Of a DNA stretch of 56,410 bases, positions 56,275 to 56,410 are shown piece after piece; the first letter of the stretch is position 1, and every line of letters starts with the position of its first letter. The translations under genes and the position numbers were made by a program. This DNA is from JAGXFP01 sp046484585 (GTDB taxonomy: Bacteria > Desulfobacterota > Desulfobulbia > Desulfobulbales > JAGXFP01): the NCBI GenBank assembly GCA_046484585.1, contig JAWOIQ010000096.1:1-56410 (forward strand). Direction: 5' to 3'. Below the pieces are notes generated by a model, which was not told the DNA's origin, did no database searches, and saw only the letters and a list, made by a program, of their open reading frames with translations.

Positions 56275-56410
56275 ATGGTCATTGATATATGAAGGTTTCG
56301 AGCCGGGAAAGGAGGATTTGCGCGAAGCTTTGTGTACCCTGGGCAATGGCTATTTTGCCGCCAGAGGCGCGGCGGCGGAATCGGAGGCCGACGACATCCA
56401 TTATCCGGGA
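56267..56410 (+). CDS. GH65-family disaccharide phosphorylase (5' end only)
   Basis: The first 48 residues (MSKWSLIYEGFEPGKEDLRE, then ALCTLGNGYFAARGA) match the start of GH65 trehalose, maltose or kojibiose phosphorylases. The gene runs off the window. Its ATG overlaps the previous stop codon by 8 bp (ATGAGTAA). By context it is probably a trehalose phosphorylase producing beta-glucose-1-phosphate for the upstream mutase domain. Confidence 0.85.
   Translation, partial: MSKWSLIYEGFEPGKEDLREALCTLGNGYFAARGAAAESEADDIHYPG

Overview
The window looks like chromosome from a Gram-negative, GC-rich environmental bacterium, most likely Desulfobacterota (Deltaproteobacteria) or a close relative. This is inferred from gene content: an outer-membrane lipid A deacylase, an RND/TolC export system, a very large cyclic-glucan synthase, many PAS/Cache sensor kinases, HD-GYP and PilZ c-di-GMP proteins, a response regulator with a Cys-rich tail, and a fragment of a TOTE-type primase. 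No rRNA or tRNA gene was recognised.

Layout. 1-4.3 kb is accessory DNA: a 5'-truncated beta-propeller-like protein, the 3' end of a group II intron, a compact type II restriction-modification system (methylase, convergent endonuclease, controller protein with an apparent C-box), then the 5' end of a second group II intron next to an attC-like hairpin. 4.7-13.9 kb is one gene for a 3059-residue cyclic beta-glucan synthase. 14-18.4 kb has a TOTE primase remnant and a leftward operon of a KaiC-like double ATPase, a PAS histidine kinase (frameshifted as read) and a response regulator. 18.8-20.9 kb is a divergent FHA protein/Ser-Thr kinase pair. 21.1-27.2 kb mixes small envelope genes, a PHP-phosphotransferase fusion, an LpxR-type deacylase, bioA, a decayed TrkA-C-like gene and a LapA-type protein. 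27.2-33.1 kb is a leftward MarR-adaptor-RND-TolC efflux operon. 33.7-38.7 kb is a hybrid sensor kinase, an HD-GYP response regulator and a PilZ protein.

39.3-47.5 kb is the most distinctive region. It has three small-to-large secreted proteins, two of them built from the same 36-residue repeat (8 and 19 copies). Next to them is a CsgG/HfaB-like lipoprotein with an LPP20-like periplasmic partner, and a divergent Crp/Fnr regulator. Together they read as an undescribed curli-like secretion and fibre system.

47.8-54.3 kb carries a two-subunit permease, a lipase-like hydrolase with a beta-helix-like tail, rsmI, an atypical histidine kinase, and an ArsR-family metal sensor with a Cu/Zn-type permease. 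The right edge has a beta-phosphoglucomutase/trehalose-phosphatase fusion overlapping a GH65 phosphorylase that runs off the window.

Overlaid on the genes are several families of short palindromic repeats. One, about 50-80 bp and found five times, sits exactly at gene boundaries: it supplies stop codons to upstream genes, is translated in the same frame into the N-terminal ends of two exported proteins, and is nested inside two different MITE-like elements. A second element with CTGAATCCGTGA terminal inverted repeats occurs twice, each copy immediately upstream of a permease gene.
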